Numbered from the stretch's first letter, positions 31,601 to 41,014 are shown. The stretch is 57,057 bases of DNA from Lachnospiraceae bacterium UBA3762 (GCA_002371615.1 DFGA01000035.1:1-57057), one strand, 5' to 3'. The notes: generated from the sequence alone by a model not told the origin. Numbers and translations are program-made.

Positions 31601-32605
31601 CTAATTGATCTTTTTAACTGACCCCCCGGTAAGTATCTTGCCGGGGATCATGATTTTCTCTATAAGTGCGGTCTTCGGTGCCTGAATGAGATTGATGAGC
31701 GACTGTGCTGCAACGCGTCCTATCTCTTCGCTGTTCTGCTCATATGTCGTAAGCTTAGGATACAGGATCTGGGAAACATACAATCCGTCGTATCCTACCA
31801 CCGAAATATCATCGGGAACCGAAAGCCCCGCTTCCTCTATTGCGTTCAATCCTCCGATCGCAGAATAATCATCGGGATACAGGATACAGGTCGGACGCTT
31901 CCTCATTTCCAGAAGCTGCTTCGTATACTTTGCGGCAAGTTTCGGATTTCGGTAGGCCGATGCTATAGTGTAATTATCATCGATCTCGATACCGAGTCTC
32001 TGAAGTGTGTTGTAAAAGCTTGCAACACGGTTTCTCGTAACCGCTGTGTCATCTCCGTGAATATACGCGATTCTCTCATGTCCCAGTGAATGCACATACT
32101 CCACCAGGTCTCTCATGCCTCCGATATTATCGGAAACAACGGATATCCGGTTATCAAATACATGGTCTATGGTCACTACCGGAATGTCACTGTTGATAAG
32201 ATCCAGCACATCCCTGTCGTTAAAATCAACGCAGGCTATAACTATCCCGTCAACGCCGCGGTACCTTGAATGATCAAGGTATGACATATTGTGACTCATC
32301 GCATTTATAAACGTAATATCATATCCGGACTCCTCCGATACTCTCTTGAAACTGTCGAGAACCCTGGCAAAATAATCATGGGTCAGGCCGCTTCTTCCTT
32401 CATCGACAAAAAGCACACCTATATTATAGGTACGCTTCGTCTTAAGTGCCCTGGCGGAACCGTTAGGATGATATCCGTACTTTTCGGCTGTCTCCCTTAT
32501 TCTCTTCTTGGTCAAAGGCCCTATATCACTGTGATCGTTTAGAGCTTTACTGACTGTCGCCACAGAAACATTGCATTTATCTGCAATATCCTTCATCGAG
32601 ACCAT
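31601..32605 (-). CDS. LacI-family transcriptional regulator
   Basis: 334 residues. The N-terminal helix-turn-helix reads MKDIADKCNVSVATVSKALN, with the hinge helix GYHPNGSARALKTKRT. The periplasmic-binding-like sensor domain follows (IGVLFVDEGRSGLT, VPVVTIDHVFDN, SVVGYDGLYVSQILYPKLTT). Divergent from the cellobiose phosphorylase gene, with dyads of the LacI type at 32618-32634 (just before its own ribosome binding site) and 32820-32837. It probably represses the phosphorylase and itself until a cellobiose-derived inducer is present. It is transcribed convergently with the malic enzyme gene, the two stops being only 14 bases apart. Confidence 0.9.
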   Translation of the reverse strand: MVSMKDIADKCNVSVATVSKALNDHSDIGPLTKKRIRETAEKYGYHPNGSARALKTKRTYNIGVLFVDEGRSGLTHDYFARVLDSFKRVSEESGYDITFINAMSHNMSYLDHSRYRGVDGIVIACVDFNDRDVLDLINSDIPVVTIDHVFDNRISVVSDNIGGMRDLVEYVHSLGHERIAYIHGDDTAVTRNRVASFYNTLQRLGIEIDDNYTIASAYRNPKLAAKYTKQLLEMRKRPTCILYPDDYSAIGGLNAIEEAGLSVPDDISVVGYDGLYVSQILYPKLTTYEQNSEEIGRVAAQSLINLIQAPKTALIEKIMIPGKILTGGSVKKIN

Positions 32606-32617
32606 ATTTATTGCTCC

Positions 32618-32634
32618 TTAATCGTTTTCGTTAA
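32618..32634. promoter_or_regulatory. LacI-type operator near the regulator start
   Basis: TTAATCGTTTTCGTTAA is a near-palindrome placed between the promoter region and the ribosome binding site of the LacI-family gene, suited to autorepression. Confidence 0.5.
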
Positions 32635-32707
32635 TTAGTATATATCAAATTTTTCTACTTTTCTATCATTTTTTTTCGTTTTTTTGGTACAAATTTCCAA
32701 ATAGAAT

Positions 32708-32736
32708 TTGTTACATTTAACAAATATGTATATAAT
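32708..32736 (+). promoter_or_regulatory. sigma-A promoter of cellobiose phosphorylase
   Basis: TTGTTA, 17 bases, TATAAT. The expected start of transcription is near 32743, giving a leader of about 130 bases that contains the operator at 32820. Confidence 0.7.
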
Positions 32737-32819
32737 TATAATTTTTCTGTTGTTTATAGGGGAGATTTATCATATACTACACCTATCGGTTTATTATTTT
32801 TTTACCATTTTACTTAAAC

Positions 32820-32837
32820 GTTTTCTGAACCGAAAAC
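32820..32837. promoter_or_regulatory. operator dyad in the phosphorylase leader
   Basis: GTTTTC TGAACC GAAAAC, a perfect six-base dyad, in the leader between promoter and start codon. A bound LacI-family repressor here would block elongation. Confidence 0.6.
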
Positions 32838-32871
32838 ATTATTATTTCAAGAAAAGAATGGAGACAAAAAT

Positions 32872-35310
32872 ATGAAATACGGATTCTTCGATGACGCAAA
32901 TGCGGAATACGTCATTACAACCCCGAAAACCCCTCTTCCGTGGATCAACTACCTGGGGTCCAATGATTTTTTCAGTCTTATTTCCAATACATGCGGAGGA
33001 TACTCATTCTATAAGGATGCGAAACTCTTAAGGCTTACCCGTTACCGTTATAACGGCGTTCCTGCTGATGTAAACGGTAAATATTTCTATATCAAAGACG
33101 GCGACTGCGTCTGGAATCCCGGATGGCAGCCCACCAAGACCGAACTTGATATGTATGAGTGCCGCCACGGTATAGGTTACAGCCGCTTTAAAGGCGTGAT
33201 GAAAGATATCGAGGCAAATGTGCTCTCATTCGTTCCTACCGATGATACATGCGAGATCAGCCAGATCAAACTCACAAACAACTCTTCATCAGCTAAGAGC
33301 ATCAAACTCTTCTCATACGTGGAGTGGTGTCTCTGGAATGCAGATGATGATATGAAAAACTTCCAGAGAAACTTCTCAACAGGGGAGGTTGAAGTCGTTG
33401 ACTCCACGATCTACCACAAGACAGAGTACAGGGAACGTCGTAATCATTACGCTATTTATTCCGTAAATGCCAAGATCGACGGTTTCGATACTTCAAGAGA
33501 CGCTTTCCTCGGAGCTTATCACGACAACCACGATCCCGAAGTAGTATGCGAAAAGGGTCAGTGCACCGGTTCAATCGCTCACGGCTGGTCACCCGTTGCA
33601 GTTCATCAGATCAACGTTGACCTGCAGCCCGGCGAGACAAAATCATACGTCTTCGTTCTCGGTTACTGCGAGAATCCGGTAGAGGATAAATGGGAATCAA
33701 AAGGCATCATCAACAAGAAGCCCGCAAAGGAAATGCTTGCCAAGTACCAGACAGATGCGGATGTTGAAAAAGCCTTTAACAAGCTTTGCGATTATTGGAA
33801 GAATCTGCTTTCAATCTACACTGTTGAGTCGAATAATGACAAAGTCAACAGAATGGTAAATATATGGAACCAGTACCAGTGTATGGTAACATTTAACATG
33901 AGCCGCTCCGCTTCATATTATGAATCAGGTATCGGCCGAGGAATGGGCTTCCGTGATTCCAACCAGGATCTGCTCGGTTTCGTTCACCTGATCCCTGAAC
34001 GCGCAAGAGAGCGTATCATTGATATTGCCTCAACACAATTCCAGGATGGATCGGCATATCACCAGTACCAGCCTCTTACGAAGAAGGGGAATTCCGATAT
34101 AGGATCCGGCTTCAACGACGATCCTCTTTGGCTTATTGCCGGAACATCCGCTTATGTTCGCGAGACCGGTGACCTTTCCATCTTAAAGGAAATGGTTCCT
34201 TATGATAATGACATGAGTGTTGCCACAACACTTATGGAGCATCTTAAGAGATCCTTCGATTATATAGTTAACCACAAAGGTCCTCACAATCTTCCTCTTA
34301 TCGGACGTGCCGACTGGAATGACTGCCTTAATCTTAACTGCTTCTCGGAGCATCCCGGTGAATCCTTCCAGACATTCGGACCTTCCGAGGGACCTGTTGC
34401 GGAGTCCGTATTTATTGCCGGAATGTTTGTTAAATACGGCGAAGAGTATGCACAGCTCTGTGAAGAGCTGGGGGATGATGCCGAAGCTTCCCGCGCAAGA
34501 GATGAAGTTAAGAAGATGTATGACGCCGTTCTTAAGGACGGCTGGGACGGTGAGTGGTTCGTAAGAGCATACGATGCATACAGCCACAAGATCGGATCCA
34601 AAGAATGTGAAGAAGGTAAGATCTATATCGAGTCAAACGGTTTCTGCTCACTTGCAGGTATCGGTGTCAAAGAAGGACTTGCCGAAAAAGCTCTTGATTC
34701 TGTCAAAAAATACCTTGACTGCGAATACGGAGTAATGATCCTGCAGCCTGCTTACACGACATATCATGTTGAACTCGGTGAGATCAGCTCCTATCCGCCC
34801 GGATACAAGGAGAATGCCGGAATATTCTGTCATAACAATCCTTGGGTTTCCATTGCGGAGACCGTTATCGGACGCGGAGACCGGGCATTTGAGATATACA
34901 AGAAGACTTGCCCCGCATATACAGAGGAGATTTCCGAGATCCACAAGACCGAGCCCTATGTATACTGCCAGATGGTTGCAGGTAAGGATGCTTATCTTCC
35001 CGGCGAAGGTAAGAACTCATGGCTTACCGGTACCGCAGCATGGACATTTACAAATATTTCACAGTACATTCTCGGTGTTTACCCGACACACAAGGGACTT
35101 CAGATCAATCCCTGCGTACCTCACGACTTCGGTGATTTTAAGATCACACGTAAGTTCAGAGGTGCTACCTACAACATAAATGTTAAGAATCCTTCAAATG
35201 TCGAAAAGGGAATTGCCAGCATGACCGTAAACGGAAAATCGGTTGACGGCTGCATCGTTCCCATCGAAGACGGTGTTAAGGAATACAACGTGGAAGTAAC
35301 TATGGGCTAA
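32872..35310 (+). CDS. cbp: cellobiose phosphorylase (GH94)
   Basis: 812 residues, the usual length for cellobiose phosphorylase. It begins KYGFFDDANAEYVITTPKTP and continues PLPWINYLGSNDFFSLIS, both typical of the family. The active-site region contains RDSNQDLLGF and RADWNDCLNL, where the Asp of ADWND (residue 481 or 484) is the general acid position of GH94. Late motifs are GYKENAGIFCHNNPW and WLTGTAAWTF. The enzyme splits cellobiose with phosphate to glucose 1-phosphate and glucose in the cytoplasm, saving ATP in cellulose-degrading anaerobes. No signal peptide, consistent with that. Regulated by the divergent LacI protein; a strong terminator follows. Confidence 0.95.
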   Translation: MKYGFFDDANAEYVITTPKTPLPWINYLGSNDFFSLISNTCGGYSFYKDAKLLRLTRYRYNGVPADVNGKYFYIKDGDCVWNPGWQPTKTELDMYECRHGIGYSRFKGVMKDIEANVLSFVPTDDTCEISQIKLTNNSSSAKSIKLFSYVEWCLWNADDDMKNFQRNFSTGEVEVVDSTIYHKTEYRERRNHYAIYSVNAKIDGFDTSRDAFLGAYHDNHDPEVVCEKGQCTGSIAHGWSPVAVHQINVDLQPGETKSYVFVLGYCENPVEDKWESKGIINKKPAKEMLAKYQTDADVEKAFNKLCDYWKNLLSIYTVESNNDKVNRMVNIWNQYQCMVTFNMSRSASYYESGIGRGMGFRDSNQDLLGFVHLIPERARERIIDIASTQFQDGSAYHQYQPLTKKGNSDIGSGFNDDPLWLIAGTSAYVRETGDLSILKEMVPYDNDMSVATTLMEHLKRSFDYIVNHKGPHNLPLIGRADWNDCLNLNCFSEHPGESFQTFGPSEGPVAESVFIAGMFVKYGEEYAQLCEELGDDAEASRARDEVKKMYDAVLKDGWDGEWFVRAYDAYSHKIGSKECEEGKIYIESNGFCSLAGIGVKEGLAEKALDSVKKYLDCEYGVMILQPAYTTYHVELGEISSYPPGYKENAGIFCHNNPWVSIAETVIGRGDRAFEIYKKTCPAYTEEISEIHKTEPYVYCQMVAGKDAYLPGEGKNSWLTGTAAWTFTNISQYILGVYPTHKGLQINPCVPHDFGDFKITRKFRGATYNINVKNPSNVEKGIASMTVNGKSVDGCIVPIEDGVKEYNVEVTMG

Positions 35311-35334
35311 CCCCAACTGAATTGCAAAAAGAAG

Positions 35335-35374
35335 CGGGTGCATATCAAATCGATATGCACCCGTTATTGTTTTA
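35335..35374. terminator. bidirectional terminator
   Basis: CGGGTGCATAT (35335-35345) pairs with ATATGCACCCG (35353-35363) over a seven-base loop, followed by T-rich sequence on the plus strand. It serves the phosphorylase and probably also the convergent lipoprotein gene. Confidence 0.85.
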
Positions 35375-37078
35375 TTGCTCTATTTTGAATGTATATGCTG
35401 TATTGTATGTAGCAACATAAAGTGTATCACCTACTACTTCAAACTGATCCGGACCGGACCTTACCTTTATACGCTCAACAGTCTGTCCGGTGGATAGGTC
35501 GAGCAGATAAATGTAGTCATCTTCTGCCGTGAATCCGTATCCGCATATGATCGTATTTCCCACGATCTGGAAGTTATTTGCATTACTTACAAGCGGGTCA
35601 CTTCTCCATACTACTTCACCGGAATTCGCGTTAATCGCAACTATGTAGCTTGAAAGAGGTTCCACTGATGAATAACCGTTGTGTCCCACCGATACGTAAA
35701 CTATTCCATCGACCAGCCGGGCCCATCGTATGTATTGTGTAGTAGCAGAATACTTCCCCGTATCCTCATCCGGCCCATTCAGAAGAGTATTAAGGTCAAG
35801 ATCGTACGCCAGAGCCAATCCTTTGCCATAATAGATAAGCAGTTCCGAAAACATATAATCATATTCTATCGGATTGATTGCCTCATAATAATAATTACCG
35901 TCTGCATAAGGAAATCTTGCGACATCAAATCCGTTATCATAAGCCCATTTTTCAGTGTCAAGCCACTCGCTCTTTTCATCTGTCAGTTTCTTAAGCTTGA
36001 TATGCTCTGCGTCAGGGTTCTCATATTCATTAAGATAAAACTCATTCCATGTTGGATTTCCTACCTCCCAATAGAGGTATTCCTCGCCATCTTCTTCATA
36101 ATAATCCGAAGGCTCGGCCGGCAGGTTCTCAGACTGTGCCTCCTGGGTTTTAACGATCTTTCCCATATCCTGCTCCCCTTCAGGGATGTACGCTTTCTGT
36201 ACCAGATCGGGGTAATCCTTATAAGGTAAAACTATATCAATATAGCCTGCTGCGTAGGAGGCTATTTCATATGGCGAAAATGTGATGCCCAGTCCATCAG
36301 GCAGAAGAAACCATGTGAATGAATCTTCATCCAGTTTTTTCGCAAGCATCTGGGCAAAGCCGGCGTTTTCCTCGTCACCCGTGTATGAGAACGACTCAAA
36401 TTCATCAGTGATATCCGGATACTGCGAGTACAGCTCTTCCTTAATTATCTCCGGCGTGCCTTTCGTATCCGCAAGGACATCCCGGAGCATAATCTCTTTT
36501 CCGGTAACGGGGTCGAGATTTACAGACCCTACCGCATGCATTGGATGAACTCCTCCGGAAAAATCATAGTATTTCATTCTCATAGACATCAAATGATCAT
36601 CAAATCTGAGGATTTCCACAGTAGTTTCACTCGCGTACGGAGCATCACCGAAATAATCATCGTCATCTCTGTAATACCCATACTCGCTGACTGCACTTCT
36701 GGTTTCAGTGCTCCATGTCTCATTTAGCTCAGCAATGGCATCCACAAGTTTGGGATATGATTTTCTTGCATTTTCAGACAGGATTATCTCCGGATGTGTC
36801 CCTGTCGCAAGTACTTTTCCGTCATCCGATTTGCATGTAAGCGAGTGTGTAACAAGCGTCAGCATTTCATCCCCGGCATCTTTTGCACTCTTTCCGTCAA
36901 GGGTTACCCAGTCTTTGGAGTTCTCCTCGCTCTTTTGGGGATCATCCTGAACATCACCAAGCTGTACAGTATCATCCGTATCACTAACTGATACATCTTC
37001 CGGTTTCTTACCGCACCCGGCAAGGGATAGGGTAAACACCATACTTGCACAAACAATTAAAGCTGCAAATCTTTTCAT
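35372..37078 (-). CDS. lipoprotein: DUF4163/DUF3298 domain plus PQQ-like repeats
   Basis: 568 residues. A lipoprotein signal MKRFAALIVCASMVFTLSLAGC ends in lipobox LAGC (Cys22). An acidic linker is followed by a domain of the RsiV/DUF4163-DUF3298 type (residues about 80-300), recognised from SGGVHPMHAVGSVNLDPVTG, then KEIMLRDVL. The C-terminal part (about 400-568) shows beta-propeller blades of PQQ type: VDGIVYVSVGHNGYS, AINANSGEVVWRSDP, YIYLLDLSTGQTVERIKV and VVGDTLYVATYNTAY. It is probably anchored on the outside of the membrane and may bind a peptidoglycan- or lysozyme-like ligand, but its role is unknown. The combination of the two parts is unusual to me. Confidence 0.8.
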   Translation of the reverse strand: MKRFAALIVCASMVFTLSLAGCGKKPEDVSVSDTDDTVQLGDVQDDPQKSEENSKDWVTLDGKSAKDAGDEMLTLVTHSLTCKSDDGKVLATGTHPEIILSENARKSYPKLVDAIAELNETWSTETRSAVSEYGYYRDDDDYFGDAPYASETTVEILRFDDHLMSMRMKYYDFSGGVHPMHAVGSVNLDPVTGKEIMLRDVLADTKGTPEIIKEELYSQYPDITDEFESFSYTGDEENAGFAQMLAKKLDEDSFTWFLLPDGLGITFSPYEIASYAAGYIDIVLPYKDYPDLVQKAYIPEGEQDMGKIVKTQEAQSENLPAEPSDYYEEDGEEYLYWEVGNPTWNEFYLNEYENPDAEHIKLKKLTDEKSEWLDTEKWAYDNGFDVARFPYADGNYYYEAINPIEYDYMFSELLIYYGKGLALAYDLDLNTLLNGPDEDTGKYSATTQYIRWARLVDGIVYVSVGHNGYSSVEPLSSYIVAINANSGEVVWRSDPLVSNANNFQIVGNTIICGYGFTAEDDYIYLLDLSTGQTVERIKVRSGPDQFEVVGDTLYVATYNTAYTFKIEQ

Positions 37079-37099
37079 CAGTCCAATTCGTCCTTTCCC

Positions 37100-38200
37100 T
37101 TACTCCGCCTTAGGCTTTCTGACCCATTCCAGAAGGCTCTGTCGTGCATCAGGGATATCTTCGCAGTAGATACTCATAACCTCCGTAACATTAGCTCCCA
37201 CGGCAAGTCCCTTAATGGTTTCTGTACTTGCCGCAAATCCACTGCTGCCCTGCGAAGCTATAAGATATACGTTTTTGCCGGTCCAGTCATTTTGTTCGAA
37301 AAAGGTCGCAACCGGCATCGGAATATCTCCCCACCACAAGGGATATATCAGGATGATATCGTCATAACCCGATATATCAAGCGGCTCAATATCAGGTCTT
37401 GCTGCTTCTCTCTTTTCCGCGCCCGCTACACTTACAGTATCGTCATAGTCTGACGGATAACGCTTTCCGGTTACTGTTATTGCCCGGGTTTCAAGCCCCG
37501 TTATATCCGACATCATCATGGCCAGCAGCTCATTGCTTCCCACAAGTTCACCGTCCGCTACCATAAGAGAGGCTCCTGAAACCGCATCCACATCTTCGGC
37601 AAAATCCGTATTACCGACTCTTGTGAAATACACGATAAGCGCGTTGTTACCATTCCACCCGGTCTTCTCTCCATAAACCGCATCCGTAAGGTGTATTTCC
37701 ACCTTCTTCGCATGCCTGTTTAAATACGGTACAAGCGACAGCCCTATGGCAAGTGACGCTCCTACCGCCACAATCATAATGAAAATCGCACGCTTCTTCT
37801 TTTGCGTGCGCATAACAAAATGCATCATGCCATGAGCCGCACCCAGCGACAGAACAGCTGTGGCAAGGTATCTGTGAAGGCTGACATAACCAAGAATATC
37901 AAACCATGGAAATAGAGTTCTGGATACTCCCATGCTGCTAAACATAAGAGAGATAATAGATATAAACAGAAGGATAGTTATTACATCGAATACTTTTCGC
38001 TCAACACTCTTTGCAGTACAGCTACCGCTAAAGAGCGACCTGAACCACCACCGTTTTTGAATGCAGTGAATGACCAGACACACAAAAAGTCCCATCCCAA
38101 GAAGCTCATGTGCAACATTTCCGGTAAACACATAGAGCATCTGGACAAGAAGTATTAAATACATTGCGATATCAACGATTTTCTCAAATAGCTTATGCAT
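37100..38200 (-). CDS. membrane DUF4405-like protein fused to flavodoxin
   Basis: 366 residues. The N-terminal 150 carry four membrane helices with conserved histidines (NVAHELLGMGLFVCLVIH, SLHRYLATAVLSLGAAHGMMH), the pattern of cytochrome b-like DUF4405 proteins that bind haem. A further helix at 140-160 leads to a flavodoxin domain (about 185-366): ALIVYFTRVGNTDFAEDVDA as the FMN phosphate loop, then YDDIILIYPLWWGDIPMPVATFF and LIASQGSSGFAAS. This looks like a membrane electron-transfer protein joining haem and FMN. The start overlaps the stop of the PD-(D/E)XK gene by eight bases. It precedes the lipoprotein by 21 bases. Confidence 0.8.
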   Translation of the reverse strand: MHKLFEKIVDIAMYLILLVQMLYVFTGNVAHELLGMGLFVCLVIHCIQKRWWFRSLFSGSCTAKSVERKVFDVITILLFISIISLMFSSMGVSRTLFPWFDILGYVSLHRYLATAVLSLGAAHGMMHFVMRTQKKKRAIFIMIVAVGASLAIGLSLVPYLNRHAKKVEIHLTDAVYGEKTGWNGNNALIVYFTRVGNTDFAEDVDAVSGASLMVADGELVGSNELLAMMMSDITGLETRAITVTGKRYPSDYDDTVSVAGAEKREAARPDIEPLDISGYDDIILIYPLWWGDIPMPVATFFEQNDWTGKNVYLIASQGSSGFAASTETIKGLAVGANVTEVMSIYCEDIPDARQSLLEWVRKPKAE

Positions 38201-39071
38201 TGTTTGCGTACTGCTCGATCTGGGCTTGAAGCTTGGCGATTAAGGCAGACTGGTCGGCAATTAAAGAGTCTTTGTCAGCAATCAGAGAGTTCTGATCAGC
38301 AATCAGAGCGTCCTTGTCAGCTATTATGAGTTTCATCTTTTGTTCCATCTCTTTTAACTCATCAGCGAAGAGTTCGTTTACTGCCTGACACATATTCGGA
38401 TCGACCTCCTTCTCGTGTTTAACCAGTTTTTGGTTGGCGGATGTAAATATATCCATTATGGTGTCGGCTTCCGGTTTATTACTTTTACTAAGAGCCGGCG
38501 TTATTGTTACTATGTCTTCAAGATTCTGACGTGTTCCACGTCTGGTAAGGCACTTAAGCCACGGACAATCCGTGCCTGATACCTCGGATGTAACGATGAC
38601 CTGCGTAGTAAACGGCAGTTTGTCTTTAAGACTGTATATGCCAGAGACGGTCTTTGTTATGATGATGCCGTCATTCGACAATCTGTCAAACAATTTGTAT
38701 GGGTGTCCCTCTCTTACAAAGGTCATTGTATAATCACTGATCTTATGATCACTGTGTATTTCTCTCTCGTTAAGGTACAACCCGGTGTAAGCCAGTGTTT
38801 TGAAGAAATCTCCGTATGTCAGCGAATCCCCCGGGCTCTTGTACTCACATATGTTGTACTTTGAGAATACGGCACCTATTGGGTTATGAATAATTGCCGA
38901 TTCCTCATTCTTGATAATGAGCAGGTCGATGCGCTGGTGTTTGCCTGTAAGATAATATTCCTTACTGTATTGAAGATCCTTCTCGTTATCTGCAAGATCA
39001 AGCTTCATGGCAGACACAAAGCCATTGTGCCAGTTAATCCTTGATTTTTTCTCCCTCAAGTGCTTCTCCAT
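38193..39071 (-). CDS. PD-(D/E)XK-like protein with heptad tail
   Basis: 292 residues. The N-terminal part has the nuclease-type signature KHQRIDLLIIKNEES followed by NICEYKSPGDSLTYGDF (Asp in RIDLL, Glu-x-Lys in CEYK) and YTGLYLNE. This family is common and unexplained in Lachnospiraceae. The C-terminus (about 245-290) is a near-perfect heptad repeat, LIADKDA LIADQNS LIADKDS LIADQSA LIAKLQA, encoded by 21-bp DNA repeats, so a coiled coil of variable length is likely. No ribosome binding site precedes ATG 39071. It is next to the distal end of the CRISPR array but runs away from it; I see no reason to link it to the CRISPR system. Confidence 0.75.
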   Translation of the reverse strand: MEKHLREKKSRINWHNGFVSAMKLDLADNEKDLQYSKEYYLTGKHQRIDLLIIKNEESAIIHNPIGAVFSKYNICEYKSPGDSLTYGDFFKTLAYTGLYLNEREIHSDHKISDYTMTFVREGHPYKLFDRLSNDGIIITKTVSGIYSLKDKLPFTTQVIVTSEVSGTDCPWLKCLTRRGTRQNLEDIVTITPALSKSNKPEADTIMDIFTSANQKLVKHEKEVDPNMCQAVNELFADELKEMEQKMKLIIADKDALIADQNSLIADKDSLIADQSALIAKLQAQIEQYANNA

Positions 39072-39210
39072 TTTATTATAAGATTACGTTATTACTGTTT
39101 CAAGTGGAGTTTTGACCGGAATCGGTCATGGAAACTTTCGTGAAACACAGAACTGATTTATGGGTTCAGTATACTTCTAAAACAGAGAAGTGTTAATATC
39201 GGAAAATTAA

Positions 39211-39255
39211 ACAAAAATCGAGCGGATATCGATGATACGAGTTCTCGATTTTTGT
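39211..39255. terminator. terminator beyond the CRISPR array
   Basis: ACAAAAATCGAG (39211-39222) pairs perfectly with CTCGATTTTTGT (39244-39255). It stands 83 bases past the last repeat in the direction of array transcription and has the T run needed on the minus strand. It probably ends the precursor crRNA. Confidence 0.75.
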
Positions 39256-39337
39256 GCAATTGTTACAGTGGAAAATAGTAGGCTCGGACAATCGAAACTG
39301 CTCACACTTAGACACTTTACAGACAATCTTGTTGCAA

Positions 39338-41014
39338 GTCTACAATAGTAGAAATTTTCTTTAACCTTTAGGCGGCATTTACGTTTAAAATGCTCTGCAG
39401 CAAGATCTACAATAGTAGAAATTTTCTTTAACCTCTAGGCTTATGTACCGTGGTTGAGGATCCTATTAATCTACAATAGTAGAAATTTCCTTTAACCTCT
39501 AGGCGTGCTAATTGTTGATTGATTTAACATTTTATCTACAATAGTAGAAATTTTCTTTAACCTCTAGGCCCCAGCACCATGAATCAACCGCAAGGGATCT
39601 ACAATAGTAGAAATTTTCTTTAACCTCTAGGCAAAGCAAAAGACGGGAATAGTTTTTAATCTACAATAGTAGAAATTTTCTTTAACCTCTAGGCATGCTA
39701 TCACTACGATAACCAGTACTAATCTACAATAGTAGAAATTTTCTTTAACCTCTAGGCTGTCTCCGGATCATCTGTCACGTGTTATCTACAATAGTAAAAA
39801 TTTTCTTTAACCTCTAGGCTAAACTCCTTTTGCCCGAGCTTCAAGATCTACAATAGTAGAAATTTTCTTTAACCTCTAGGCTCAAAATTTCTTGTTTCAT
39901 GTCTTATATCTACAATAGTAGAAATTTTCTTTAACCTCTAGGCGATTATCAACAACCGCTACATCAACAAATCTACAATAGTAGAAATTTTCTTTAACCT
40001 CTAGGCTTATATCTTGTCGGTGTGATCGTCCTATCTACAATAGTAGAAATTTTCTTTAACCTCTAGGCAAAACTTGCTTTATCATTAACAAATTGATCTA
40101 CAATAGTAGAAATTTTCTTTAACCTCTAGGCAAAGCAAAAGACGGGAATAGTTTTTAATCTACAATAGTAGAAATTTTCTTTAACCTCTAGGCTGTGTTA
40201 AATCAAGAAGAACCTCATTACATCTACAATAGTAGAAATTTTCTTTAACCTCTAGGCGGCTTCCAAAGTTCAAGCAGATTTCCATATCTACAATAGTAGA
40301 AATTTTCTTTAACCTCTAGGCCAGTGGTAAAACCGTTTATCGGGTAATATCTACAATAGTAGAAATTTTCTTTAACCTCTAGGCACTAGGTGTATCATTC
40401 ATAACACCAGTAATCTACAATAGTAGAAATTTTCTTTAACCTCTAGGCAACAGAAACTACAATTGGAACATTAAAATCTACAATAGTAGAAATTTTCTTT
40501 AACCTCTAGGCGAAATCCTCGGTCATTCTCCCGTATTTATCTACAATAGTAGAAATTTTCTTTAACCTCTAGGCTTGCTGATGTAGGTGCATGATAAGAG
40601 GTATCTACAATAGTAGAAATTTTCTTTAACCTCTAGGCAATTGTGGTAGAAAAGGAACTGAATATTATCTACAATAGTAGAAATTTTCTTTAACCTCTAG
40701 GCTCCTGATACAAAGGACGAGCCTATTTATCTACAATAGTAGAAATTTTCTTTAACCTCTAGGCTATGGCTGATAAATATAAACCGTTAGATCTACAATA
40801 GTAGAAATTTTCTTTAACCTCTAGGCATTCAGCATTGGTTGCAAAAGCAGCAAATCTACAATAGTAGAAATTTTCTTTAACCTCTAGGCCCCGAGTGTGA
40901 GATTTTCCGGATTATATCTACAATAGTAGAAATTTTCTTTAACCTCTAGGCCAACTTTCAATCATAGAAAATCAATTGATCTACAATAGTAGAAATTTTC
41001 TTTAACCTCTAGGC
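39338..41014 (-). CRISPR. type V-A CRISPR array, 27 repeats, 26 spacers
   Basis: Repeats are 36 bp with starts spaced 62-67 bp; spacers are 26-31 bp, mostly 26-28. On the minus strand, the direction of the cas genes, each repeat ends in AATTTCTACTATTGTAGAT, the conserved Cas12a crRNA handle with stem TCTAC/GTAGA. The leader is at 41015-41142, next to cas2, so the newest spacers are at the right. The repeat at 39338-39373 is degenerate (two changes) and marks the old end. Repeats at 39469 and 39784 have one change each. The spacers at 39633-39658 and 40132-40157 are identical. No tracrRNA is needed in this type and none is seen. Confidence 0.98.

Noticed and set aside
38193..39071. An accessory CRISPR nuclease next to the array
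   Set aside because: The gene points away from the array, is separated by a terminator, belongs to a family found in many unrelated contexts and forms a unit with the flavodoxin fusion gene.
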